64,000 nt of DNA. Source: Owenia fusiformis. Taxonomy: Eukaryota; Annelida; Polychaeta; Sabellida; Oweniidae. Where the stretch lies: positions 8,809,912-8,873,911 of the forward strand of contig CAIIXF020000003.1 of assembly GCA_903813345.2 (NCBI GenBank). Reading direction: 5' to 3'. The position numbers and the translations under genes are program-made. The notes under the pieces were generated by a model. That model saw only the letters and a list, made by a program, of their open reading frames with translations. It was not told the DNA's origin and searched no databases. Below, piece by piece: positions 38,201-53,200 of this stretch (its first letter is position 1; each line of letters opens with the position of its first letter).

Positions 38201-41200
38201 TGCCTAACAAGTACAACACGTTTTTGAGAGAAAGATTCGATTCGGAACTCTTCTCTAATAATCTGAAAATGATATCAAAACAAAATGGTAAGAGCGTTTC
38301 TAAAATTGTGTTCTAAATCGACGGAGCATTTCGAGGAAAACAAGCGATTTCTTGAGAGCAAGTAATGGATTTGGACTGGGATTTTAGTAAATGAGAATAT
38401 ACGAGTTCTTGATCTACTACATTAACAGAAAGATTAACGTTTTCTGAGAAATACTAGTTTAATTCGTAATTTGTGGTCAAATCGTCATCTTCAGATTCGT
38501 TCGATCTACACTACGGAGCTTTGATCAAGCAAATAACAGTTTACCACCAGAAGTTGAATAAATAAGATCTTTGCTCACGGAATTGTTCATCGAATGGTAC
38601 ATAATATTTCACCATAACATATGATATGTAAGAGAAACGAGAGAAACAATACTGACGGTCATAGTGGAATCTTCATTAGCCGCCATTTTATTTCGCTCCG
38701 GAGCGTTTTCGCGTAAATAAAACGCTCCGTCGTGCATGTAGGAGCGTTTGGGTTAAACACCGTGTTTTACTGCCTAACTAGTTATGGCAGTCTGGCTAAA
38801 TTGTAATCATATTTACTATATTCTTAAATTGCATTAATGCATAGCCAGATATGAGGCTCTTTTAATTTGCCTCATTTAGATATGAGGCTCTTTTAATTTG
38901 CCTCATTTAGATATGAGGCTCTTTTAATTTGCCTCATTTAGATATGAGGCTCTTTTAATTTGCCTCATTTAGATATGAGGCTCTTTTAATTTGCCTCATT
39001 TAGTTTAGATCCTGGCTTTGACAATAATACAATAATGACAATACAATAATACAATAATGACTGAAAAATATGTGGATTTGTTTTTTTTAGAAGTGAGGCA
39101 GATAAGTGATTTAGGATCAATTCGCTATTCATTTTAGAACTTGTATTAGACTCTCCCTCTTTGCAACCTATCCACACAGATCTAAGCTAACACTTTACTT
39201 GTTTGTTCAAACTGAAAGGTATACAAATCAATGACATTGTTTTTTAAGAATTCAAATAAATATTTATCTCTCGTTTGATTTATTTTTAGAGCTCACCAAC
39301 AGATCTAGTAATCCAGGTTGTTTTGATAGCGGAGAGTACGCGTCTTCAACAAATGCTTGCGACATATGGGATTCAGACCCAAACTCCTCACCAGGTGGAG
39401 CCCATTGAAATATGGTCCCCAAATAATATGACAAAAGCTTATGAGTACCTAGGAGTGAATAAAAAGCTTGGTCTGACTGGTCGACCTGCTCGACCAATCG
39501 GTGGACTGGGAACAGCTAAGGTAATTTGCATAAAGTTTCAGTTGAGAATAACAAGCATTTACTTGTAACCCATAAGGGACAGTCCGAAAATCAGCATAAA
39601 ATACTTCAAGCCACTTCTAAAAATGATAAAATTTTGATTTTATTTCATTTTTCTGAAGATTTTTACATGCATGCGCAAACTGCAATGAAAGAAAAACAAA
39701 ATCTGGATGTATAGGAGGGTCCTGGGAACACAGAGTTACATTAGAGACAGGAGATTCAAAAGTGTTAATTAGGAAATAAATGTGATTTTACCAAAGTGGT
39801 TTATGCTAGTAAAAAGACACTAAAAACTTTTGAGGACATTTTAGTACCTTTTCTACATGTACTTTCATCCAGAAAATGTAAAAACCTTGAAAGCAGGAGA
39901 ATCTAACATTTTTAAACTATCTTTAAACATCTTTAGACTAAATATCATCACACATTTTATTTGCAGATATATAGAGCCTCGGGCATGACGATAGTATGTT
40001 ATCCTCTACTGTTTGAAGTCTCCGATTTCTACCTTTCTCAGGATATTGCTCTTGTCATTGATGATGTCAAGGTAATATGGCCGTTAGAATAGATGTCAAG
40101 ATAACATTAAGCCCTTGTCATAGATGATGTCAAGCTAATATACATGGTTGCCCTTAACATGTCATTAATGTTGTCAAAATAAAAATAGATGTCAGCATTT
40201 GTAATGTTTAAATAAAATGATGCATCTTAATTGTATAAATAAAGTGACATTGTGTAACCATAGTGATTGTTATCAGCATTATGTTAATTATTAGAAAATT
40301 AGGCTAATCTATTGTTTTTCAGAATGACTTGGCATTTCTCGCCAAATGCTGGAGGTTATCAGGGCGCCCTCTATTTGTGATGTTGATCAGAGAAGACAAC
40401 ATCCGAGGTCCAAATGTGAAGCAATTATTGAATCTCTTAGCTCAATTTAAAATGGGAGAAGTCGATGGAGTTAAAGTCAGATTGGGGAGGTTACAGGTTA
40501 GGAAAAAGTTTTTATTGTTTTTTTTGAAAATTTTTTATATTGTTGAAATTTCATGCTGGGGAGCGTGAGTCTGTCTCTGTATGGGGATGGGGACATAAAA
40601 AGGGGCTTTGTGTAAAAGTAAAGTGTCCTTTTCATAATCATTGTATGACAACCGCAGTGTTATATACAGGGTGAATTTGCCTGTTATTTCATATGTTTCA
40701 ACTGTTTTGCTGATCTGCAGACCACTTACTTTTTATAATGACAATCAAATAAATTTGCTGAAAATATCGACTTAATTGTTTGAGAAATATTGAAATGGCA
40801 GAACTTAATTTACAGAATTTAATGATCACCCTATATAAGCACTACAAGTTTGCTTATTTCACATGATGCATGTACAATTTGACTGTTAAGTCAATAAAGT
40901 TTAAGTAGACAGTATGTATGTTTTATTGACTCTCTGATGTCATCATTACAATGACATCACTACAAACTACAATCTACAAATGTACCAATCTGGTAAAAAT
41001 TTACTTGCATACAGTCCAAATGATGAAGTATTGAAATAAGTAATATTTAGTATCAAAACAGGGAAATATGGATTTAGCACTCTATAGTGTATAATACTGC
41101 AGAGAGCAATGCACTTGTAAACCAGTCCATTAGAACATGGTGAACTTATATTTTTAGGAATTGATATCAAGTGGTTGCGTTGAACACCTGGACTTCCTCA

Positions 41201-44200
41201 GCCATTCATGGCAGCCTGAAATGGAGTATGAATTTCAGAGGTTCTTGGAGCTTGACAGGAAATCCTCATTTAGAAGCCTTACGGATATACCAAAAATCTC
41301 GATGATTGAAATAGAAGACAAACCACATATTGACTTAAATGTAATTGGTTTTAAATATTTTGTTCAATGAATAATTCATTATTTTCTATTTGATTTTTTC
41401 ATATACTGTAGTGGTCATATTTTCTATGCAAAAGTTGGTATATATTGGTCAATTGGTTTTGAAGTGGCTATATGATGATTAATATGCCTTTCTAAGATAA
41501 TTGCTTTTTTATATTCTTCTGTTATTATTGAATATTTTTAGTTTTTACACTTTAATTTGTATTTATAGTGTTGCATCACATATTTTATTAAAGGCTCCAT
41601 ATAAACTCCACATAAAAATCAGTTATATAGTCTTCAGCTTATAGTCATCAAACTTTGTTATCAAACTTTGCATGGGACCTTTAAATAAAAAAAGTATATT
41701 CACAGGAATTACGGCGGAAGTCAACATGGGAACTTGCAGAAATGGTGCGTCATACTGATAGCGTTTCTTCCCAGAGTCAACTTCTACACGTTCTGCTTGA
41801 CCGCGAGGGTCCAGAATATAGAATAGATGACTCTGTGGTGGAGGAAAGACTTGAGAAGTTATTACGAAGGGCTGGATCACATCAACAGTGGTAGGTACAC
41901 ATGTACCTGGAATTATGCTCAAAGAATAAAGGTTTAGAATAAAACCTCATTTTCACCTTCAATTTAATTCAATTAAAAAAAAAAATCCATAACAGAGCAT
42001 CAAATTAGTACGTATATCCATCATGAATAAGGTGCTTTTTGATATGACTTTCAGATTCTCAGGAATTGACTTCTAATTTTTAACATTTTTAAATCACCAA
42101 TTTCTCCACATAACAATGCCTACAAAATTTACCACAAATACAGTTACAATTATTCATTTATGCCATCCCATATTGATCTATTAAAGCCTTTAAATTGTTC
42201 ATATTTTTATTACAATTATTTATATATGCCATCCCATATTGATCTATTAAAGCCTTTAAATTGTTCATATTTTTATTACAATTATTTATATATGCCATCC
42301 CATATTGATCTATTAAAGCCTTTAAATTGTTCATATTTTTAGGAATGTGACAAGATTTTCTGCTGAAACTTTGGGGAAACTTCTCATATATGCCATCCAA
42401 TATTGATCTATTAAAGCCCTTAAATTGTTCATATTTTTATTACAATTATTTATATATGCCATCCCATATTGATCTATTAAAGCCCTTAAATTGATCATAT
42501 TTATAGGTACGTGACAAGATTCTGTGCCGCAACTCTGGGAAAACTTGTTGACAGTTTGGCTCCATCTATAACAGCGATTCTAGTCAGAGGGAAACAGGTA
42601 GCAAAATATTTATAATTCTGAAATAAAACACCCCTTGGTCGGCATTTTTTCGAAATCAATCAGTTTTCACTATTTTGAGCACTTTCAAGTAATTTTGGGT
42701 CTTAATTGTCATATTCTATCCCCCTCCTTGAATTTTTTAAATATTAGAATCATTTGGCAAAAGCTGGCTACAGGCAGGAAGTTCGCAATAATTTCTGGAT
42801 GTTTTACTAATACTTTTTAGCAAGGTAGTAAATTCTGTTATGGTTGGCTCACATAGTAAATCTATGTGATTGACTAGATGATCACCCCTGGTCTGTACCT
42901 CAGTCCCTCCTTAACTACATGTATTCCTTTTGTTATATGATAATTTAATTTGATTTTTTCATTTTATATTAGTTACTTAAAGTCACACCATTTTCTTAAA
43001 ATAAGCATTTTAGTCGAACTTCCCCTCCCCTCCCACCACTCCATTGAATCAGTCTCTCTGTCCACCAATATACAACTGTACACCCCAAAAATGCAATCTG
43101 ATTCTCAACGCCGTTTCGGTGCTGTTTCAGCACCAAATGGACTGACTAGTCCAGTGGCAAATTTTGGTGTCAAAAGGTTACTGTGCCGGAACGGTGTCAA
43201 ACGGTGCTGGAACAGCGCCAAATTTTTTTCGATGCTGAAAAGGTGCCAAATTATATTGGCTGTGTATATGGATTGAATTTTGCATGGTTTACATTTTATT
43301 TTCATTAACTGACCAAACACATAATATATTTTACAGATCACACTTGGTGTTTTTGGGCACGAAGAGGAAGTTGTCGACAAACCCCTCTCCCCTCAGGAAA
43401 TCCAAGACATCCTGTTTACAAAATGTTTACCCTATGACATCATACAAGCTGTCTTGCAGCAGGAGATGATTTTGAATATAGGGAAATTTATTAGCACATC
43501 ACCTGATCTTTTTAAAGGAATGCTGAAGATAAGAATCGGGTAAAATATATATATATTTTTTTTTCGGGTAAAATATTATGGAAATATTTTTACAATAATT
43601 ATTTTCCAATAATTTCTAATTTTCCATTCTCAACAAGTAGGGCTCAGGATCATTTTTGTTAACTAAAAACTAAAAATGTATGGCTCTTACTGTACAGAAA
43701 GGAACTATATTCTCAGAAACAAAGCAGTTTTACAAGATGGAACTACAGTGTAATTGTATGAATTGTATTTTAAGGTTCGACTACTGCCCTTAAAAACTCA
43801 AAATTTTATTTTTTAATCATAATTTTGAAGTTTGAGAAACAAAACAAGATTACACTTAACAATAAACAACTTAGAAAACCATAAATTAATAATCATGTCC
43901 ATTTTAGCTGGATAATTCACGCGATGAAGCTGGAACTGAACTACTGGGAGGAAGGAGGCGAAAGAATGCTTTACTCCAAATCCCCGCACACAATTAAGAA
44001 ACTGCTCATGAAAGTCTTACAGTGCAATATTGAAGATATTGATCAGAGGTGAATATATGTTATATATCATAGTCTTGAGATATGAATGAATAAACTAGGT
44101 TATCCTACACTTAGTGTACTAAATGTATAATAACATGAAAAAATAAATTTGATATTTATTGGCAAAATGAATATCCGGAGGATATCGTAACGATATACTC

Positions 44201-47200
44201 CGGGTGGAGGATTTTGTGACGATATTCTCCGGAAAACCCAATATGTGGAGGATATTGTGACGATATACTCAGCTTGTTGATTTCCCGCCAAATTGACTCT
44301 ATTTGGAATGAAATTCATTTTACAATGATATTATACATTCAGTACACTCCTTGTAAGTGTATGATAATAAGAACATCCTATAACAGGTTCCAGTGAAGTT
44401 TGACATTCTTCCAGTTTGACAAAAGTATTAAACAAAACTGTTTTATGGGTGTTTTTACTCATGACATATTTATTCATTGCATCTTCTTAAATATATTCAG
44501 GTACAAATGTTTCAGAGGGAAGCAAGTTGTCTGAATTCAGACAGAAACATTCCTTAGCTAAACATATAGTGTATCTTATACTTGAATATTATGTGTCTGA
44601 ATTCAGACACCGGCTTTCTAATCATTAAGAAACCTAGATTTTCCCTGTCTGAATTCAGACACAACTTGATAATAGTAAGATGAATTTGTTTATCTTTAGT
44701 GTCTGAATTCAGACACAGACTTTTCCATATTAGAAAACATATGCTGATTCCAACTGTCTGAATTCAGACACAATTTGATAATGGTGAAGGTGAATTTGTT
44801 TAACTTATGTGTTGTGTCTGAATTCAGACATTGGAAATCAGTATCAATTTTCTCAGATTGAAGTCTTGTCTGAATTCAGACACATAAACAAATTCATCTC
44901 ACTATAATGGGATTTTGTCTGAATTCAGACATAAGCTTTTCCATGTTAAAAAACTGATTCAACCGTCTGAATTCAGACATGGACTGATCATAGTGAGGTA
45001 AACACTTATTAAGTTATGCAATGTTGCTTATGGCCACATTATCCATACTTTTTTGACAGAAATGGACATAATATACTCTAATTCACATCATAGTAATTAG
45101 AAAATAACAAATTATTTTTCTATATGCTTCTCAGTGACAGAATTCATGGTTTAATCTACTGTACATCATTACAAAATGTATATGTTCAACCTTAGGTTCA
45201 TCAAATTATATGTCTAACTTCTTCAATAATATACAGGGTGTCAAATAAGTCCCGTCCCCCCTGCTACAGCTAAAACCTTAACAGACGGTACCTAGTGTGA
45301 TATACCATTGGAGGATCATCCAAAGTTATGTTAACTCACCAACTCTCAAGTATTTTGGATGAAATTTACCTATATTTTTATGATGTCTTTTATAGTTAAC
45401 GTGCCCTCCTTTAAGTAGCTTTTTTGCGTCAAAATGACAAGGATATGACCTCAGAAATACGTCAAAAAGTTAATTTTTTCGCATTCCACTTGTTACAAAA
45501 AGGTTTTCACCACTTTCCTTGTACCTCTATTTTTTACACATCTAACCCTATCCAGAAATTGGTCAAATTTATCGCCATAAACATATTTAGTCATATTTTG
45601 GTCCCTTGACCTTTCTTATACCCGATTCTTAAAATCCTGCCAAATACGCCGAATTGCCACGTTTCTAGGCATATGGTCACCTCAATTGATACAATGTAAA
45701 GATTTGTGGGATTGATTGACATGTGTCATATATATGCCAAACAACGTAACTTTGGAAGACCTTTCCAATGATATATCACACTTGGTACCAAATATCTTGG
45801 TTTTAGCTGTAGAGGGGGGGGGACGGGACTTATTTGACACCCTGTATTTCAGCACATATTTCTGAGTACACTCAGTACATACAAAAAATTCACACTTTGT
45901 GAACTTAAGGGAAAGATTTACAAATTCGAATTCATTTGAATTTTCATTTATTTGATCCTTTTAACTCAGAGATGTTAAAGTACATTCTGCATCACATGAT
46001 TGAAACTGATTTAAAATTGATGATCTATTTACAATCAACATCTGCTGTTAAGTATTATGATACTAGTAAATATATAGAAAATATAAAAGGTATAATATAC
46101 AATGTACAATCCAAGGGAAAAGTGAACCATGTCATTTTCACTTCATTTGATAGATATTTGACAATTTCTAGCTGTCAAAATACGAGATTATAGAATTTAT
46201 CTGTGTCTCGAATTGTGATGGAAGGGTGGCAATGTATTCTTAATTTTGTTGTAAGTTGATCTTATTTCTGATTTGTTGTGGGATTCTTCCCTGTCAACAG
46301 TTATGGTACAGTAGATGCCATTGGATATAAAGTTTGATATCCTGTTAAAAGTAAATTTTAATGTCCAATTTCCACAACCATACCAAATTTCACTGCTTCA
46401 CCAGGACTCATTCTATATCCTACTATGTATTCCACCTCAAATCTTCTGTCTTATTTGGATGGCTCTCCGGTTCCCCCTGATTTAATGGGCATTTGCCAGT
46501 TACAACCTGAAATAGTATAGATTATACAGTTTTATCTATGTTACCATGAAGACTCAAATTGACTGATGGACAGACACAAGCAGACAGACACTCCTAATGA
46601 TAAAGAAAAATAACATAACCGGGAAAATAACACCCATGAAATTTCATATGGAGTGTAATGGAATATAATAATTTGAGTGGAATATACCTTTTTGACCATT
46701 ATTGTGTTTTGATTCAATGTAATGCTCATACCTTTTCTGCAGACCTCGACTTTGTTCGCTCTATAATACTGTTCAGATTAATCGCTTTCTTTTTTGGCTC
46801 ATGTGTACGTCCTTCTGATATAGCCATGAGAGTTTGACAGGATTTTCTGAAATATTAATTATCAGTCTATCAATATCAAGTAAGAATAAGTGAATTAATT
46901 GAGTAGAATTTAAAACAAACACTTATTTTTAAAACTAAATTTATATTGGCCATGTTTCAAATGTTGGTACCTTAGTCGCCATCTCATTACTATTTACCAA
47001 GTAAGTTTTGCATTGTGTTTTCTACCACAAGCACATGCATCTAGGAGTGTATTGTAATGTTATTTGTAAATAAGATTTTATCTGTACATGTAAGCATATA
47101 AGCTTAATTGGGAGCCAATCCTCCTTGGCTGTCACTCTAGCATTTAAATGAAGAGATGTATATTATTTAGGGTCTGTGTAATAAACAGATGACTGGGTAA

Positions 47201-50200
47201 CCGGTGACTCAGGGTGCCTAATGTGTCTAGCAAGGTTACCCACTTTCAAAGCTGGACATTTTCCCCTAATATAGGCCTAGTAGCAAACTGACATGATAAC
47301 TCCAGCCTCCTAAGTGTAAACTATACTGTTCGATATTCAAACATTATCTTTTCATCAAAAACCTACAAGAGACTGAGCACTTTTTGAATAAAAATGTTTT
47401 AATAATATCAGAATACCTGGTTATACACAATATCAACTGAATAAATGAACACGAAATTGACTGAATTAGGAAATCCCGGGGAGTTAACATTTTACACTCA
47501 TGTCCAATATCTAATTATATAAAGATTCATACTTTAAAAAAACCATTCTGATACTCATGGCATCTTTCTGTTTCACCTGAAACATGCTCTGATATTATGA
47601 GGCATATTCTGTGATCTGAGCACATCAGATGGGAAGAGTTATAACTGTCAATAAGTGTCATAGTTATCATGAAATCATGAAATTATCATGAAATTACCTA
47701 ATGTCAATACAGAACATAATAGGCATTGTATTTAACAGCAGATATTAGCACAGACACATGTTCATAAGTTTAAAGACCCCAATCAAATGAAATATGAGAT
47801 GGGATGAAAGATCTCAAAAATCCTCAATTCTTGGCTCTCCTGGATCGCCAAATCAAGGTATTATATCATGGCATCTCAGGGCTGAGAAGATTTGAGATGT
47901 CATGGTTTATCATGACGGTGAAAACCCAAAGTGAACTTAATTATAATAGATCAAGTAAACAAATCTGGAAGATGTGCGCACGCTTATAAATGTTAATTGA
48001 CATTTTTAGCTGTCAATTAATGTGTGACTTGATTTATTGCCTGAGTGATTGACATGATATTGGTGATTGTTTGTTTTGCTGGTTGGTTGGTTTACTGGTA
48101 TAGATGAGATGTTGGTTGCTTGGACTGTTAATTTGCTCATTTAAAGGCATAAAATCAAATCCTAGCCCTGCTAAGAATGTTACCCAGTCACCTGGCAACC
48201 TGGTTATCCAGTCACCCCGATTTTACACAAAACCTTTAATTTACCTCTCTTCTAAATTATTTTTACATCCTACTCTGGACTTAAAATTATGATAAAGTGA
48301 CTTACCAAATTCACAATTCCCTGTTGATGTATCTGCCATGCTGTAAATTAGCATGTTCCAGTAATCCAGTGTTTATCTGTTGAATTCAGATCTCTTTCTT
48401 CAAAATGTTCATAATTTCTAATATTGTCTGTTAAACCTGTTTCCGCCAAAAATTTGAATGGGTGTAACTCAAATCCCTTCTTTCATTGGATAGTGTAACG
48501 TTTGGGTGAGTCTAATATTTTAAAAAGGGTACACAGTGATTCAATGGACTGATCTGAAAGCCCATTCCCTAAGTGCTACTAACTATATATGTATGCAATA
48601 TACACCACAAAAGTAACATGAACATCTTCAAACATATTAATTTTCATTGGACAATTGATTATACAGTATACAAAAGGAAAATAATAAAAGCGTGACAGTT
48701 GGTGCTAGGTGTTGGTGCTAATCCTAGGTGCTGGAAATTTGAAGAAATTTGATGATAGCAGTGGTAAGTTATTTTTATTAAGATAGTTTTAAATACTTTT
48801 TCAAAAATTACATTTAATTTAAGAAAATCCAAACTTATCTTAAATATAAAAAAAGAGATATTGAAGATTAGAAATAATGCGGATTAATGTGAGCTTCCCT
48901 CCTTAAACCAACTAGAACTTTTAAACCAATGAATCACAGCCCCTTCGATGAATGATATTAGTTTATTTAAAACTTATGAATTTGAAAATTTTAGATGAAT
49001 AAATCACTGGCCCTTTGGAGGGAAATAATAGTGCAATGATGGTGGTCTTTCCTAACATGGACTCAACCACCAATGATAGGGTAGAATTACTGTTGCTCCC
49101 AAATGTTGATTATATAAAGCTATTTATAATTTACATTGTTTTTTGTAGGAACAAAGCCCTACATACAAACATAAAATATATTGATTGTGAAGAAGAGTCT
49201 GCTACCAACATATTGATATAGGTGAGTAATTAATTCTAACATATTTTGTTTGCCTTGTTTTCTTTAAAACAATTTTCCTGGAATTTTGAAACAATATTCA
49301 ACATTTTCCTTTTCTTCCTGGGCCCACATAGTTTGTATTAAAGGATAGTACCTTGTGAAATTGACTTCTAATTTTTTATTCACTAAGTTCTAGTTCATTG
49401 TTTCATCTGTACTTTGTTGCATTAGCGCCATATGATGTAGATACTTTGTTTTAACTCCTGCTTTAAAGACCTAATAACACAATGGCATAAGGAAAACAAA
49501 CATTAATACTAACTTGTTTGCTATTACTATTTAATTGATATAATTAATTCAACCTTAATGATTATTAACAAATCAATTATATTTGAATTTCAATCTCAGT
49601 GAGGTCATTTCCAAAAATATTAAAGCAGGTAGATTTTATGATTAAGTAAATGGGTCTTCACATGCAGTATTACTCTGAACAAATTTGTCAATAAATTCAG
49701 AGTTAACCCTCACAAAAAGATAAAAACAGATTATTAAATAAAGGAAAAGGAAAGCATCAGAAATTAACGAAACAGAATAATTACTTAAAATATAAACCTA
49801 AAAGTTAATTCATCACTTTTGTTTATTTTTAATGAATATTTGTTGAACATCTTTTAAGGGCAAATTCTGTGAAATTGAGATGCATAACCACAAATTGCAC
49901 AAGCATTCATACTCATCCATTTCTATAGCATAACATCTTTACATAAAAGCTAGGCTTTTCAATAGGTTGAAATCACTCAGTTGTGAACCATATAGTAAAA
50001 TCAACTTCTAGATTGAGTTTCCTGATTTAAGTTTGGAGAAATCCGATGAAGTTGAATTTGGTTATATTGCTTCAAAAATTTCAAAACTCATACCATTTTG
50101 TTCATAAAAATGTGAGCAATACAAAGAGAATGGCAGTGTTTGGAAATAAATATATCACAAACCTTTTTTTAAATAAATGGTTACATCATTTCTCATTAAA

Positions 50201-53200
50201 ATTCTCCCAGATTCCTATTCTGAAGTCCAATAAACATGACAGTTACCACTTAAATGGATCAAACTTTCCAATAACTGATTTTGACATTATCTATTATAAT
50301 GAGTTGATCTAATGTTATAGAATGGACTGAGTTGGTACTGTCTCCTAAAATAAATAAAATACCACCCTTTATTACCAAGTGATAGACCACCCTTAAGTAG
50401 TTTCTCCAAAATGGGAATATTAACTGTATAAAAACTGATTTGATTGTGAATTTATTTTTAATAAAATGTGTCAAATACAGAAGCCAGGCTAGTTTAACCT
50501 TGTTAGAATAAAGCATGTTTCAAATGCAATTCAGGGCCAAGCTTGATCACTAAACATTAAAATGAATAAGAAATGAATAGGCTAATATGACTGAAGGTAT
50601 ACACTGGTGTATGTGCCCTCTCCCAAGTAAAATAAACATAAGCATTGTGTAATGTTGTGATAAGGGGAGAGAGGGTTATATCATACTAAGTAAGCTTTAG
50701 AGAACTGATTGATCTATTTCATTGCATGAAAACCAGTGTTTCCTAAGTGACATTTTTGTGGTTTTGAGAAAATGGGTTTAAAGTTGAAACATGAACCATT
50801 TATATTACAAAGCTGATTTTATACTATCTCATATTATTGTGAGGTTTATGTATATGATTTCAAAACTATTATAAAGGAAATTGTGGCAGAAGATTTTTCA
50901 GCTTTCAAACTGATCTTGCAGTTTGAAAAATAAAAGTCATCATTGAATTCCTTTCCAAGTTTATAATGTTGAAGTTTTCAATCAACTGTTTTAATTATAA
51001 TTAATGATTTAATTAATGCCATATATCACAGCCATTGTTTTTTAGTACATTGTTTTTGTCATTATACCATTATACTGTAGTAAAACATTATTGCAAAATT
51101 AGCATATACTGATTAGTTGTTGAACGGGTTGACTCAGAATTTTAATGCATAGTAGGCCTGTTTGTAAGTTGTATGTGATGGAACCTTTGTATACATTTTT
51201 TACAACCTACATGCATCGTTTATTCCAAAAATACACTTATGTTATACATTAATTAAACAATGCAAATAATATACCCATTGCATGGAATAGATTATTTTCT
51301 TTTGTATAACAAAACATTTGAGTTAAAAAATAATTTGTGAAGTTTTCTAAATGTTTTTATGAAAAATCGCATTCTCCCCTAAGCTGGACAAATCTTTGAC
51401 CACCTGTGACTTTCCAACCATATTTCATAACGACCAGCCTGATAGGCAATGTAAAATTACTTTAAATATCAAGTAGTTACATGTATTTCCTAAAATGACA
51501 GGGTTGCAGCTTTTTTGACCACCCTGTACAGCAAAGCTGGTCCGACATGAAATAAAAAGTCTGTGTGGAGGTGTATATTACTTAAATAATAATATGGTTT
51601 TCTTTTGTTTAATTCCAGGTGATGTTTGAGACCAAAAAAACTGGCAAAACGGTTTATGTTGACTATTTCAAAAGCAACAACATGTATGCATGTCAATACA
51701 ATGATTGCCATTGTGCAAGTTCATTAGTTGCACAATATAACACTGAAAAAGCAAGCAAGATCAAAGATCATTAATTGAGCCATTAGAGCCAAGTACAACA
51801 AAAAAGACACCAATCTCGAAAAAGAAGCTTTAAGATGAAGTTGGGGAAGATGACATCTCACTATATAGGAATGTACATTGTCACTGTTAAGTCAAAGCCA
51901 GTGATATGGTGAGATCAACTGATGTGCCAAATGACAAAGCCACTGTAAACTCCTTGAAGATGAATTTGAAAAAATGTGAAGATGTACCAGCACTGACTGT
52001 AAATGTCAATATATAGACTTGATTAATATGACCCTAATTTACCTCAGAATTTTTTAGAAATCATTAAATCAGAACTTGGGCAAGTATAATGATGAAGCTA
52101 ATAGATTATAATGTATTATGAAAGAACTAGACTATTACTCATATTTACACGCCTTACCATTGACAACGTGCAGTGACAAAATATACCGTTGTACACTTTA
52201 TATTGTACAGTGTCACTAGAAACTGATTTGAAGTAAAACCGGTGATGCAGGTGTGATGTAGGTTTTCAAAAATTAATATTGGGAATACATGCACTTGAAG
52301 AAAAATATTTCATGTTTAATTGCGACATTCAGCTTTCGGATCATGTTAAAAGATTTAAAACCACTGCTTGATTTTTTCGTAGTTAATCTACCCACAATGG
52401 AAAATGTTGGGTTTTTCACATTTCCTTTGATCATTCCCCTGTCGCAAAAGACTGTAAATTATTTTTATGAGAATATGTTTCTCTAAACTACACAATTTAA
52501 GATAAGAGAAGATTTGATAAATATTATGTATTTGGTGTAATTTTAAAAAATCAGAAGAGTAGTTGTCAACTCCACTGTAGGGTGTCAGTGTAAATGAAAT
52601 TCACAAGATGTAATGCAATAATTCAATTGCAAAATCGAGGTTTTAATGAGTAACAAGTTATGTTCAGCGAACATGTTCAATTATCCCTAATACAGATGTT
52701 CTAAAGTTAAGGTAAATTTAATTTTTAAATTTTGTTGAATGTTATTTCATTTTATAAAAGTGGTGATTAATCTGTGACCATGGGGTGTTGGTCTCTAGCC
52801 TCTTGATCATTTGGCATCTGAACTTTAACGTAATAAGAAACACTTTTATGTTGAAGATGACTTTTTAAAATCCTCTTTATGCTATATCTAGAAGTGTGGA
52901 GGTTCAATACTATAGTTCAATCATGTTTACTGTGATTGTTAAGTTTCAGTTTTAAATGAATCTGATCCCCCTGCCCGTAAGTGTTATTAAAAATATGTTG
53001 TCAGGGTTAACTGTGAATTTAGATATGAAAGTTCATTTGGACAACATACATCAAGATGACAACGTACATTTGTATTTTTTGATTTTTATTATTTTAGCTA
53101 AAACATGAATATTTATTAAATCTTCAACTGACCTTAATTGTGTAACTTAGGGAAACATATTCTCATAATAATAATTGACACTCTGAGGTGACAGGGAGAA

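Noticed and set aside
44515-44990. A CRISPR array (palindromic repeats with differing spacers)
   Set aside because: The host DNA is an animal intron, no cas genes are present, repeats are only 16 bp, and spacer pieces recur.
49150-51780. A nested two-exon gene in PHKB intron 20
   Set aside because: The first exon-like block has stops in all frames, the second is only about 51 codons followed by broken frames, and no family is recognised. Kept only as a possible pseudogene.
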